Positions 42,301 through 53,769 of a stretch of DNA of 64,000 bases are shown here, one piece after another. The DNA is from Daucus carota subsp. sativus (Eukaryota > Streptophyta > Magnoliopsida > Apiales > Apiaceae). The notes under the pieces were generated by a model, which did no database searches, was not told where the DNA came from, and worked only from the letters and a program-made list of their open reading frames with translations. The position numbers and the translations under genes are program-made. Location: the NCBI RefSeq assembly GCF_001625215.2, contig NC_030386.2:39063296-39127295 (forward strand), written 5' to 3'. Each line of letters opens with the position of its first letter. Positions within the stretch are counted from its first letter, which is position 1.

Positions 42301-44667
42301 ATTTTTTAGAATTTTCATATCTAAAATTCTAAGCAAATTCACGATATTCTAATTAACATCATTTAAAATGTAAATTGTGATTAATATAAGCCATGCCTAA
42401 CTTGGCATACTTGACTTCGTAGCATGGCTATCACGACACCAAGTCAAGACTCGACACCGGAGTATCTTCAAGAAGCCTAGTCGACAAGTAGCCCAACTAG
42501 TCGTGAAAAGTCGAAAAGTTTTTTGTCATACATTTATTGACTATATTTAATATATACATACATACATATATAACTTAACACATCAGATTTATAATTTTAA
42601 TCAAAAATAATAGAATAACAAGTTTAAAGTAAGTATGTTACTACATAATAGCATCCAAGTACCAAATATGAACCATGTCCAACAAAATAAAAGCACAAGT
42701 GACAATAAAAATAAAGCAAATATCATATCATGTTTATCTCTTCCATCTCCATCTTGTGAATTGTTGGGATCGGGTGATTGTACAGCATAATCATAGTTAT
42801 CCTTGCATGTCGAGATTCGAGGCACTTGACACCCAAGTCACTGATCAGTCTTCTTCGTGATAACCATGCTTTGTAGTAATATTGTATATCATGAATTTGA
42901 GAACTTGCCTATGTCTGCATTTGTTTCTCATATAAGCTACTTATATTTTAGAATACACAAACACATATTCCACCTTAAAAGTTACTTATAAGGCAAGTCA
43001 AACATGCACTTTACAGGAGGATTATATCCATATTTGTTTCATATGTAATAAACATGGCAAATTGCTTGATTATCAATCTGTTGATTTCAACCTCAATGGT
43101 ACTTAGCATAATTGCAATTGTTTTTGGTTGCATTAGTTATGGTGTACGTCCAATGATATACAAAGGAGAATACAAAAATAGTTAAGGCCTTGATTAATGC
43201 AATTTTACTAATTAAATAGAAGCATAAAGAAACAAGAATCCTATTAGTTACCATATATAAATCAAAAGAAGTATAATAAAAAAATTCCAATTAAATAATA
43301 ACATACTAAAAACAAGAATCTTATTGTAGTTTTTGTCCAGGTGCAAATTGGAATTCTAAACTATATTTCAAAGTACCTTAGTTTTTGCAGAAAGACTCTC
43401 AGAATCATTGCTATCCAATAATAATTGCACATTATTACTGATTTTAGAAGAATTCTGAATAGCAGCAGTAAGCCCGTCACATTCATCCTTTGATCTTGCT
43501 TTAGGTAATAATCTGTGTGTTGACACGACACAGGTCTCTGATGCCTGACCACTAGTGGTTACAGTGTTCTTTGACTCATCAACCCCAACACCATTTATGG
43601 GAAATCCTTTCAGGGATGGTTCAGCACGCACATTGCCTGTTACTTTTTCATGTTTTCCACTTGAAATAACATTCCGATCGACCTTAAATCCTTTTCCTTC
43701 ATGAAATTCCAAAATTTTGGCATAACTTAATGGTGCAGATACTAATATATAAATGTAATCAGCAACTAGCATTTCAATTATAACAATGTTTTTGCTGCTC
43801 CATATTATAAAAGAAGATAAAAACACAGGGCACTAAGCACAGGGTTCAAAGATCACCTGGTCTGGAAGCAGAAGGGCTTCTCTTACTAGAATTATCCCTT
43901 TCTACATGGACAGCTCTCGCCTTTTTTTTCCTACTGACATCGTTTGAATTCTGTGGACCTTCATAGTTATGCTTGCCCCTGTCAACCGCGGTAGAGTGCA
44001 TTGAAATCCTGTCCTTCATCATGCCAATCTTCCGGGTGCTCCTAACATCAGTATCTACACCCTCCCCTTTCTTTTCCTTAATTTCTTCCCCTTGCGTTCT
44101 CTTCCCCGCACCAAAACCTACAGAACCACCATCAACCCCCGCTTCCACACCACCACTCTCATTCCCACCACCCCAATCAAACTCCTTATACTGAAACCCG
44201 AACTTCTTCGGCACATACCCAGTAGCCTTCCACAACCCCGCGCCAAAAACCCCCGACAACCCACTCCCGCCAAAAATCCCACTCTCCCCACCCGGAACCC
44301 CCTGCACATGCACCCTCTCCTCCCTCGGCACCTGCGTCCGATACCTCCTCCTAAACCCCCCACTCTCCCCACTCCTCCCCGACCTCTCATTCGGCATCTC
44401 CACCAACACACCCGCAGCCTCATTCTCCTCCTCCCCATCCCCACTCCTCACCCTCCCCTCCCTCCCACTCTTCCTCCCCTTACACTTCTCGCACGAAAAC
44501 ATCTTCTCACTCTTCACATACCGCGAGCACCGCGTATGCACCCACACCCCACACTCATCACAGTCCACCATCTCCTCACCGTCATCGAAATTCACACCGC
44601 AAACACAATCCACCGTCCACGAACCATCCACCCAGTCATCCGGCGTATCCGCCGCATGACTCCCCAT
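36333..44667 (-). CDS. PHD-finger nuclear protein, 805 aa, eight exons
   Basis: Probable chromatin reader of a plant PHD family. Exons in transcript order: 44667-43857, 43741-43377, 39436-39173, 39088-38927, 37945-37690, 37585-37521, 37444-37322 and 36704-36333; total 2418 nt. Exon 1 encodes a complete C4HC3 PHD finger, residues 21-62, with ligands C21, C23, C36, C39, H44, C47, C59 and C62 ([20 protein letters not shown]...). A Gly/Arg-rich region and a [17 protein letters not shown] motif follow. Exon 4 has [19 protein letters not shown]. Residues about 620-682 form a conserved plant domain ([40 protein letters not shown]). The C-terminus is basic ([19 protein letters not shown]), then Ser/Glu-rich, ending WAQVSASE. 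The acceptor of exon 5 is the least certain. Joining exons 1-2 to 3-8 across a 3.94 kb intron rests on phase and family memory. Confidence 0.85.
36828..37153. mobile_element. MITE, TTCACTTGGATGGAATGGA family, copy 1
   Basis: Left CTGTGTTCACTTAGATGGAA, right TTCCATCCAAGTGAAGACAA; the ends are inverse copies. It lies in intron 7 of the PHD gene. The second copy is at 51369-51645, in an intron of the DDT gene; both contain GAAGAAAGTATGAGA and an ATGAGTGAGTTT-like phrase. Confidence 0.75.
39437..43376 (-). other. Long intron 2 of the PHD gene (3.94 kb), TE-derived in part
   Basis: AT-rich, with no open exon in the gene's frame. A diverged direct repeat containing TTGAGGTTAAATTACTCT lies near 40971 and 41620. 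A segment near 42390-42860 with CATGCCTAACTTGGCATACT and a short minus-strand frame (42601-42825, [20 protein letters not shown], then a hydrophobic stretch) looks like an old transposon gene fragment I cannot classify. Confidence 0.5.
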
Positions 44668-45846
44668 CCTAATCAACAATCAACAACTCTACAACACGTT
44701 TACAAACCCTAATTCACATCATCAACACAAATTAAACCAAATTAAACCAAAAATAAAATCAAAAAACACAGCAATCACTTAATTGATGTAAATAATCGAG
44801 AAATAAAGTTGATAAGATGAAATTGGGGACTAGAATCAGGAGAAATTTCACCTCGAAAAGCGTGAATGTATAGATGTATGTATGTATATGTGTGTGTATA
44901 GGTGATGCTGGCGCCAAGCAGGTGGAATTGAAAGTGTGATGTTCTCTGTAGTCTGTACGTCGTTGTCGGGGGTGCAGAGCTTTAGGCCTAGAGAATGCAC
45001 TGAATATTTTGCATATTTTAGGAGAGAATTGTTGTTTTTACTTATTTTTTTTATTTATCCACACTTTTTAGAGACTTCATGTTTTTTTTCATAAAAAAAT
45101 TAATTGAAACATGTATTTTTTATGTATGAGATATTATAATAAATTAGATATTTTTTTAAATATGTGTTGTATTTAATTTGTATAATATACAAATATGATA
45201 TACTTTTTGAAAAATGCTAGTAACCTAAAAAATGTTTTCGAATTTTTTTTACCAAATTTTATCAGTAACGTGTTATTGGTTCAACTCATATTAATTAATG
45301 ATAATGATCATTATAATAAAATTAATTATTAGAAAAAAAATTGAGAACAGAATATAAATATCTTGCACTACTCATGTTCTTTTGTCTCATGTTTATCATG
45401 ATCAAATGTAACGTATGTTGTTTTGTCTCATGTTTATCATAATCAAATGGAAGTACTTTAGGAAAGTAACGGAAACTAAGATACTTTATTTTATTTTAAT
45501 TTTATATTCAAATATTAATATTTAAATGAGAACATGAGATACTTAATTTGAAAAGTATAAATTTAAAATATTTCATTTGTAACTATTTCATGATTTTGTA
45601 TTATCAATTCCGTCGATTAATTCATGTACGATTTTTAAAATCCAATTGACCATTATAAATTCTCAATAAATGATATATTATATAGTAAATTAAATTAATA
45701 AATTAAATATTATAATATATCTGATTTTTAATCCGATTAATCTCTGATCAGCACCGTCAATTAATCCCGATTTTTAACTATATTTTTAATATGCAGTTGT
45801 TTTTTTTCTGCCGAGTCGCAATATACTGTTTTAGAAGTGTGAATTT
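44668..45846. other. Upstream region of the PHD gene and spacer
   Basis: 44668-45000 is the presumed 5' leader and promoter of the PHD gene (minus strand), with a TGTA/TG microsatellite near 44876-44900. From 45000 to 45846 the sequence is AT-rich; a 17-bp phrase TTTTGTCTCATGTTTAT is repeated near 45379 and 45421. No gene seen. Confidence 0.5.
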
Positions 45847-45865
45847 AAGATACATATGTAAATTT

Positions 45866-46637
45866 TGGATAAACTCTCCCTCTCCCAAAAAACCCTAATC
45901 CTCTCTAGCCTCTCTCTTGTCGTAGCCGCCTGGGGCTTCCATCGGTTTTCACCGGTGGAAAGCCCCGAATCAGTTAATTACTTTGTTTTATTCTTAGTTT
46001 TTGAATAATACTTCTTCTCGGGAAACTTAGATCCAGAGCCATCGGAGATTTCGTTGTCTCTCTTCCAAGCGGGTGAGTTGCAGTTCGATTTTTCTTGTTT
46101 TTGTGGTTCTGCTCCAAATCTATTCTCGAGGGATTCTTAGATATAAAACCATCGGAGATTTCGCTGTCTTTCTCCTCTATTTCAAGTGGGTGGACTTTCA
46201 GTCGGATTTCTCTTGTTTCTGTGGTTTCATCTAAGATTGTTTTCTCTCCCTGGTGAGAGCTTTGTTTTTCGCTTCTTAATTGTAAGCGGGGTTTGATTTG
46301 GTATGAAAGTTTGTATGGAATCGCAGTTCTGGTCGATAGCTCAAACGAGATGATGAAGAGGGTACCAGTAATTCAACGAGAATGCATGAAGCGGGTACTT
46401 TTATTTGTACATACAATTTCTTCAAAATATCAGGGCATGATGAAGAGGGTACCACTAATTCACCGAGAATGCATGAAGCGGGTACTTGTATTTGTACATA
46501 CAATTTCTTCAAAATATCGTTTAACTGTCTCATTGTGAGATCAGGCGATTGCAATTTACTGTTTGTTCGACTCGATCATTGGTGTAGATGCCGTATGGCT
46601 TTTTATTATTAGATTAACACCTTTGTTTCAAAAAAAA
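45866..46637 (+). mobile_element. Retroposon with poly(A) tail and 19-bp target duplication
   Basis: Flanked by AAGATACATATGTAAATTT (45847-45865) and AAGATACATATGTGAATTT (46638-46656), 18 of 19 bases identical, with a run of A (46630-46637) just before the right copy: the mark of target-primed reverse transcription. The 5' part reads like a leader (ACCCTAATCCTCTCTAGCC, GTAGCCGCCTGGGG). The interior holds two duplications: a CCATCGGAGATTTCG segment (46040 and 46151) and a tandem 86-bp unit (46349-46434 and 46435-46520, AGAATGCATGAAGCGGGTAC). No reverse transcriptase and no convincing protein. It may be a SINE-like element, a deleted LINE or a processed RNA copy. Confidence 0.75.
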
Positions 46638-46659
46638 AAGATACATATGTGAATTTATA

Positions 46660-47181
46660 TAATTTTTTTCCGTTAAGAATTCAGTGTTTACATTTTTTTT
46701 TCACTCATTCCAAAATCTGTAACCATCAACTGGAAAAATGATAATTTTATCCCTCGCTCTTCTATTTTGTGCATATTCTTCTTTATATCTTGAAAAATAT
46801 GCGATGGACTCATTTACAATGTAAATAAATTGTTTTTGCTTTTCTTTTCTACTGCATGTTTTTCTTATCACCATTAGTCCATTACAAACTACAACCAGGA
46901 TCTCCTATTTACTGGTCGAGTTCAAGATGGGCACGACCCCCACAAAAATACGAGAGTAAGAAGTTAGGCTTAAAGTTTAAAAGACTAATTCCACTAAAAA
47001 TGGCCGGAAAACTTGAGTACGGAGGGGAATTGAGCACCGGTTTCGGCTCAAGCCATAATCTCTATGAAGCGATGGAGGAAGTAATGGATATGGTAAATAT
47101 TTATCTGCAAAATTGCATTCCATTCCCTCCACCTTCAGTTCTACCAACCAAACTGACCAATAAGATTTAGAATATTCTAAT
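46660..47181. other. 3' flank of the DDT gene
   Basis: Downstream region of the minus-strand DDT gene. A 104-codon plus-strand frame (46856-47170) has no family resemblance and overlaps the likely 3' UTR; I do not call it a gene. Confidence 0.5.
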
Positions 47182-50100
47182 TTATTTCAACTTGTTTACA
47201 TATTTGAGGAATGCAAGTGCTGGGTTATCCTTGGGGGGTGCACGAATACGAGCTGATCTCCGGACATCTGCTTCTTCCACTACAGCCTTGTCTTCCTTCA
47301 GTTTTTTTTGTATTCGCTTACTGCAAAAACACATTTGTACAGAAAAATAAGTAAAACTATAAAAATTAACATTGTGGCAAGGAGCTGCTGAGAGGCTGGA
47401 AGTGGAAGGTGCCCCCCTCTTTTAGGATAGGTCCGATAGGTGTTATAATTCATCACTTGTAACAAGCAACAGTAATTACTTATCCCCGGAAAAAAGTTGG
47501 ACAAAGTCAAGCTATTAACACAAATTGAAAAGCAGAGACCATAAATTACCTAGCAATGTTGTTCTACATGGCTTAGTTATGTGATTATACTCTAAGAAAT
47601 GCAGGATTTAACGAGTAATCAATAACAAAATGGATGAAACATTACTGCACACTTCAGCTGTAATCTTAAAGAGACTTCCAAAAGTTTGAAGAAACTCACC
47701 ATATTTTCCCATAGTAATGTTCCAGCTCTTTTTTAAGCGCCCTCTCGCGTATGCCCTTGCAGTTTAGTGTGCCCATAAATGAATCAAGCTGTTTACGAAA
47801 AAAAATATAATGGTATATTCAACACATACTCAACAGGCTTAAAAATGTTTGGTTTAAACTAATAAATAGTAATACCTCATCTTTCCTACTGTAGTAGCCC
47901 CACTGGGTAGAATCAGAACTCTCAACATATATTCTCGAATCACCTCGGAAAAAATAATACCTATGGTGATATCTGTCTTTCCCCAGTGGACTGGTGCGGA
48001 TAATTCTTTTCTCCATCTCCCGTCTAAGAAATTGTTTCTTAAGTGTTGCAAAAAGATATGAAGCAAATTAGTATGTAATGTGTAAATGTACACATGCGTA
48101 CAATAACAGACATTAGCTACTTCTGGCAAGTGAAGACATGCATGTGGACACACACACGATATATCTTACATGTATGTATGTACACACACACCAACCAGCA
48201 CATATATGCCTAACCAAAGAAGAGAAATAAGAGAACTAGACCTTACATCCTTACCCTCTGTCTTAACCTTCGTTCTTCACTTATATCTTTGTTATCATTT
48301 GTCTCCACTTTCTGAAGTCCCTTTTTAGATGAAAGATTCATGCCTCCTGCCGCAACTTCACTATCAACCTTCTCCGTCATGGAGTTCTCTTTTCTACTTT
48401 TACTGCAAAACATATTTTATCTTGATCCCACAGGTGGCAATTGGCATACATGATGAATACTTGACACAATAAGAAAAATCCTATACCTCAATGTAAGATC
48501 AACATATTCAATAGCCCCATTGTGTTGTGTTGCTAATTCAGTTGAATTGCTGGCTTGAAAGCCTACCCCATGACCTTCAGTTGCTTGCATACCATTAGAA
48601 AGCATATTGCAGTCCTTGGATTCCTTCTTTCTACTGTCAGATAGTGTTTCCTCCTTGTTAGTTGTAACAGGTGTTTGCCGTTCTTTGATGAATTCATCCA
48701 AATTCTCTTTAAAAATCCCAGTTTCAAGGACTCGAGCAACCAATTCCCGCAGAATTTCCAATTTAGGACCAACATCCAAAAGCCCGTAATAACCACGCCT
48801 AATTGTTGATCGGTGACTGGAAAATTCAGCAGTTCCGACCATTTCTAGGAAATCACACAAATACTCAGCCCACTTGATTAATGTGACCTGTGAGCAACAT
48901 TAGCAAAAATTAAAAGCGAGAATATACGCTGGCAACCTATATAATTTTTTAAGTGGTGTGTTGGTCATTAGGGAAAAGGAAATATCCTTGAGCAGTTTCT
49001 TGTAGTACACATGTATCAGAGAAGGGGAGAATATTTGGAACTTTTTAAAATGTTCAACCTTTGGTTTTCGCTTATTTCGCTGTATTGCTGAAAGAAATTC
49101 TTCATCATCATTTATTAGCAAGTTAAACAAAGCTGCATGAGTTTCAACAATGAGAACCACATAGCTTTCTTTACAGCATAGCGCATTCTCAAAATCATCA
49201 AGTGAGAATGGAGAAAGCTGCAATAGCTTCCCAAACGAACAGCAAAAATCCCAAACCATCAGAAAGTCTCCAACAGAATCCATGGGAATCTTGAAACTTC
49301 TGGATGGTGAAGGGCGTTGAGCCAAGTCTGGATCATCCGGAGCAGGATGCACCAGTAGATCATCAATTGGGAACTTGGGCTCATCATGTTTACTATCAAC
49401 TTCTGCATGTCACATATAGAAATAAGAGACCGTAATATAAACAAGGCAGCTAAAAATAGTGATCAAGAACAAAAGAATCTCAAGTTGGAAGTAATGAAAT
49501 CAGGTACTGTTGGAAGAATTATCATTTTTCTTCCATCTTCCATTCTATTCGTATAAATTTAATTGAGAGCGAAATTGCACTAATTTGGAGATGATTAGAT
49601 GAATAACACTTGCCTACATATTTTCTTTGCCTATATATTCCTTTCACCTTTGATTTTGTGTTCACAAGTTTTTCATTCTAATACGTTTCAGTTCCATTGC
49701 CCTTGAGTGCTGTAAGAAACTGCTAACGTTAAATCAAAAGGTATAAAGACTTGCTTGGTACGGAATAACTCAGTCTTACCTGTTACAGTATGCTCCTGGT
49801 TACTCTTTCCCGGCGCTTTTTCATTTCTCTCCTAAAACCATATACATATATATAATTAGCAAATATGACTCTTTCTAATAGAGAAGAAAAACTGAAGAAA
49901 ATCCTGTTTATACCAGATTGTCAAGTTCGTTTTCATCCTTTCTCTTCCTCTTTTTATCAGTGACGGACATCTTGAAAGCTATTTCTTCAGGTGGATCTAT
50001 TGAGATTCCATGCTTCTGTGCCAATTCCTCATGCAGCACCCAGGGAACACTTCGATACGTTGATTCTCTGATAAAAGACTTCAGCACATCTCTGCTATAA

Positions 50101-52522
50101 GGCAACCTCTTCTTTATCAAATCATCGCCATCTACAACTTCATTACCAGTTACCTTCTTTTCCTTGTCAAGCCAAGCTACCTGATACTGAGTTTTGTCAG
50201 CCTCGTCTGCAAGTACTTTCATTATTTTGCATGGATAAATGCGATTGTTTTTCCTCCCATGTAATTCACTACCCACAGGCATGCATTCCTGCAGCTTCGC
50301 AGAAATCTTGCTGACAAGGTCATTTAGCTTGAGCATGCCTGCAATACAGAATTTTTTAAAATTAGGCTCTACAGGTAACTAAGAGCGTGGAATTAAATAG
50401 CAACTTCATTATTGCTGCATCATCAATAAATCTAACATATGGTAGCCTACTAATATTGTTAACGTAGTCGGAAAAAGCTATAGCCTTCTAGTACAATACG
50501 TTTTTTAACATAATAACAAAAAAATATCAAATGTGAAGGGTATTTAAGAACATGAGATGACTTACAAGATTCTAATATCTTACTTTCTTAAAAAGTAGAG
50601 CAACTCTGCCTTGAAAAAAAAATAATGTCATAAAATAAAATTAAAATTAAAAACTTCAGCAACTCTAATACTCATATAGAGGCCTTCAGTGTAATGTTTG
50701 AGTGCTTAAGTTGAATATGCTAACAGAATCATATTCAATCTGTCATGCATCACACGCAATATCCAACATTATTGCTAGGAATGTCTTTGCATTTTTACCT
50801 TTTCACGGACATATAATGTTCATAATCTTACCTGATAAATGTTATATCTAGTGAGCTTGTAATTATCATACAAATTAAGGCTAGGAATGGGCAAAGCAGT
50901 AAAAGGTCCTACTAATTATAAGAAGTCTTTGCTTTTTTACCTTTTCACGAAAAGAAAATGTTCATAATTCTTACCTGATAAATGTTATATCTAGTGAGCT
51001 TTTAATTATCTGACAAATTAAGGCTGAGAAATGGGCAAAGCAGTAAAAGGTCCTACTAATTGTAAGAAGATGATGATTCTTTGGGATATATATAAGAACA
51101 CCAGGGAAGTTGATATGGAAGGGAAAAACTAATATCATGTTCAACGCACAACAATAGAACCCAATGAATCTTAACCATATTCAGAAGTTCCTAACAGCAT
51201 TTGCAATTTAAATTAAGTATGTAAGACGAAGTAACTTACTATTTGCATAGTAATGATACTATTCTGGAGTCAACTTCACATATGACAACAATTCCAGTTA
51301 TACTCAATTCATTTTCAAAATATATTCAGTTCAAATAGTTTGCACATTCGAATAAAGTTTTAAGGTTTCGTTCACTTGGATGGCATGTGATGAGAGAATG
51401 GAATGGCAAATTATAAAGAAGTTTCATAGAGAAGGAAGAAAGTATGAGAAAATAATGATTAATTATGAGTGAGTTTTTGAGGGTAACGTGATGAAGGAGT
51501 GGAATGATCATTTCTTCCAAAACATGTGGGTTAGATATCTAGTTCATGTAGTTTGGAATAGAATGACTGAAAGAATGAAAATTATAGACATTTTCTGTAG
51601 TAGCGCTTAATTTAGAATACAAATTTCATTCCATCCAAGTGAACGCTGCATAAATTCCCACTTAACCCCATCCATCATTGTCATTAATCCAAACGATAGG
51701 TACAAGGACACCTATATATTACTCCCTCCATTCCAAAATAATAGTCGTTTTGACTTTTTGCACGTATTTTGAGGTGCATAAAAAACATATTTCTAAATAT
51801 TATTTTTCAAATTTTCTTTTTTTGAATAAAAATAGGGATGTTAAACTTTTATTCAGAAAAAGAAAAATTCAAAAATAATGTATAGAAGCATGTTTTTTTA
51901 CAACTTAAACTACGTGCACAAAGTCAAAGCGACTATTATTTTGGAATGAAGGGAGTATAATTAAACAATTTCTAGAATTTCCAAAAAACACCCAACACAA
52001 AAATGTGAGTCACATTTCTACAAACCAAGCATACACCAAACAAAAAACAAAGCAAACACCGCAATACATAAATGGATCCATAAGAAACACAAAACAATAA
52101 AAGTAATAAAGTGCGAAGACCACATACTAAATTGAACATCCCTAAGCACTGGAGCAATTAATTCACTCGGAAACTGCTGAACCTTCTCAATGGCCTTTTG
52201 TTCCGACACCAACGCCTCCTCATACGTCAAATTACTCTTCCCCGTAACCTTACAAGTCCAAACTCTATTCCTATACAAATGAATCCTACTCGCATACTCA
52301 CTACAACCACAAAACAAATAAACACTCAAAACAAATCAAGTAAAATCATCAAAAAAATGTAAAGATACGCAGAGAGAGAGAGAGAGAGAGAGAGTGTGTT
52401 AGGGTTTACGTATAATCTCGAAAAACCTCCCCCGTGTAACGAACTTGAAACACGAGCTCATCGGAGCTCAAATCGGTAGGATTTTCAACTAGAGGGTAGG
52501 GCTTTCGCTTGTATAGAGGCAT
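47182..52522 (-). CDS. DDT/WHIM-domain chromatin-remodelling protein with WAC-like N-terminus, 681 aa
   Basis: Plant DDT-domain protein of the type that partners ISWI remodellers in the nucleus. Ten exons in transcript order: 52522-52410, 52300-52128, 50338-49914, 49831-49780, 49402-49059, 48887-48487, 48402-48255, 48037-47876, 47788-47700 and 47320-47182; total 2046 nt. Residues 1-95 form a WAC/Acf1-like module (MPLYKRKPYPLVENP, RVWTCKVTGKSNLTYEEAL, FPSELIAPVLRDVQ). The DDT domain is at about 297-355 (GDFLMVWDFCCSFGKLLQLS, FSLDDFENALC). WHIM-type segments follow: EYLCDFLEM...STIRRGYYGLLD, and MEKRIIRTSPLGKDRYHHRY with YYSRKDE. The C-terminus has RRSARIRAPPKDNPALAFLK. The donor after KRKPK in exon 5 is weak (AAG|GTTGAA) but restores the family sequence VTLIKWAEYLCDF. 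Confidence 0.93.
50784..51069. repeat. Tandem 142-bp duplication in DDT intron 2
   Basis: Units 50784-50925 and 50926-51069 both contain ATGTTATATCTAGTGAGCTT and GCAAAGCAGTAAAAGGTCCT, with small indels between them. Intronic, no coding content. Confidence 0.9.
51369..51645. mobile_element. MITE, TTCACTTGGATGGAATGGA family, copy 2
   Basis: Left CGTTCACTTGGATGGCATG, right CATTCCATCCAAGTGAACGC. Same family as the element in the PHD gene intron. Lies in intron 2 of the DDT gene. Confidence 0.75.
51722..51955. mobile_element. Stowaway-type MITE
   Basis: 234 bp with a 26-bp terminal inverted repeat (CTCCCTCCATTCCAAAATAA...), one mismatch, flanked by TA (51720-51721 and 51956-51957). Subterminal repeats with AAGTCAAA-type motifs. 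Lies in intron 2 of the DDT gene. Confidence 0.92.
52371..52394. repeat. (AG)n microsatellite
   Basis: About twelve AG units in intron 1 of the DDT gene, 16 bp downstream of its donor on the transcript strand, where it reads as CT repeats. Confidence 0.95.
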
Positions 52523-52754
52523 GGTTTCACCTAGTAAAACACGCACAAAACCCTAGAAATGTAAGTCAAACGTGAGATGCAAAAAAAGGCGCCAAAATTG
52601 AAATTTAATAGTAAAGCAATAGAGAGAGATTCAGATGCGTAAAACGGAGAGACTATTAGTATAGAGAGAGATGAGAGAGGGAGAGAGATTATACTCACTG
52701 CGAGATGTGTGTATATGTGAAGGAAATGAGCGTCGGAGTTGGCTCGGAGAAGAG

Positions 52755-52826
52755 ACTCTCTCTCTCTCAATCTCTTTCTCTCCCCAACTCTCTCTCAATC
52801 TCTCTCGCTCTCGGACTCTTTCTTTT
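52755..52826 (-). promoter_or_regulatory. GA/CT-rich leader or promoter of the DDT gene
   Basis: Long CT-rich stretch on the plus strand (GAGA repeats on the sense strand), about 230-300 bp upstream of the start codon. Such tracts are common in plant 5' leaders and bind BPC-type GAGA factors; the role here is inferred. Confidence 0.5.
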
Positions 52827-52874
52827 TGTTGTAATTTGCAAAGAGGGAAGCGCTTTTTATATTTTATATTTATA

Positions 52875-53101
52875 GGGGCCGTTTGGCTTAGCTTAAAAGA
52901 AGTGACTTCTTGCTTATAGTAAAGAAGTGGAGTAGAAGTGAGAAGTAAATAAGTTAATAAAGTGTTTGGAAAAGAAGCAGAAGCTGTGATAGAGAAGCTA
53001 GCATTTTCAGCTTCTTAAAAGTGCTTCTACTTCTTTACACAAACGGGTCAAAAGAAGCAGAAACCAGAAGAAGCTTCTGCTTCCGTAAACCAAACAGGCC
53101 C
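52875..53101. mobile_element. MITE, GGGGCCGTTTG family, copy 2
   Basis: Begins GGGGCCGTTTGGCTTAGC and ends GTAAACCAAACAGGCCC, with AAGAAGTGGAGTAGAAGTGA and AAGTGCTTCTACTTCTTTAC inside. Same family as 23443-23687. The flanks (ATATTTATA left, ATATTCTATA right) suggest a damaged target duplication. Confidence 0.75.
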
Positions 53102-53769
53102 ATATTCTATAATATACTATTATACTTATTTTTTTTTAAGATGCAGGGGTAAATTTGGTATATAGAGTTGACCGATTTGGCTACGTTTTAAAGTTTGCAG
53201 TTACAATGTTGGTAGTTGCAATTAATATTGGTAATGACGGCCTACAGTTTATCTCCTGCTATACTATTTTCTTCATATTTATAATATGTTGCTAATATTT
53301 CACTTTACAAAAAATATTAAATTTATTATTTTAGTTATTTTATATTATAATAAAATTTATTTTATTATTATTTTATTTTATTTAGAATGTAACTAAATAT
53401 TAAATTGATGCATGTACTGAATATATTATATTAAAATAAAGTAGATTATAATAACTCCCTTGTCCGAGTAACTGGGTAATTTGGATTTGAGCCGTACGAT
53501 GCCCTCCTGTAACTGCAAACCTTACCCTAATATAACTACATAGACACGGCGTGTAAATGTTAATTCTTTTTTTTTTTTGAAAAAATAAATGTTAATTCTA
53601 AAACACATGTGACATATACTTTTCTATTCTTCATTTTCTATTACATATCATTAACATTTTTTATTTTAATATCATACTTTTTATGATCCATATTTTTAAT
53701 TTTTAGGTATGCTCTTAAATTATACTACTTATATTAAAATACATCAAAAATTATATAATTTTTTTTAAA
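53102..53769. other. AT-rich intergenic, no gene seen
   Basis: AT-rich spacer with a homopolymer T run near 53568-53579. No coding region. Confidence 0.45.

Noticed and set aside
44092..44712. 206-codon plus-strand open frame opposite the PHD gene
   Set aside because: It is antisense to GC-rich exon 1 of the PHD gene, rich in Pro, Thr and Arg from codon bias, with no family resemblance. The 108-codon minus frame at 44118-44444 (Arg/Gly-rich) is likewise an alternative-frame shadow.
46856..47170. 104-codon plus-strand frame with MAGKLEYGGELSTGFGSS
   Set aside because: No recognised domain, no promoter or splice context, and it lies in the likely 3' UTR region of the minus-strand DDT gene.
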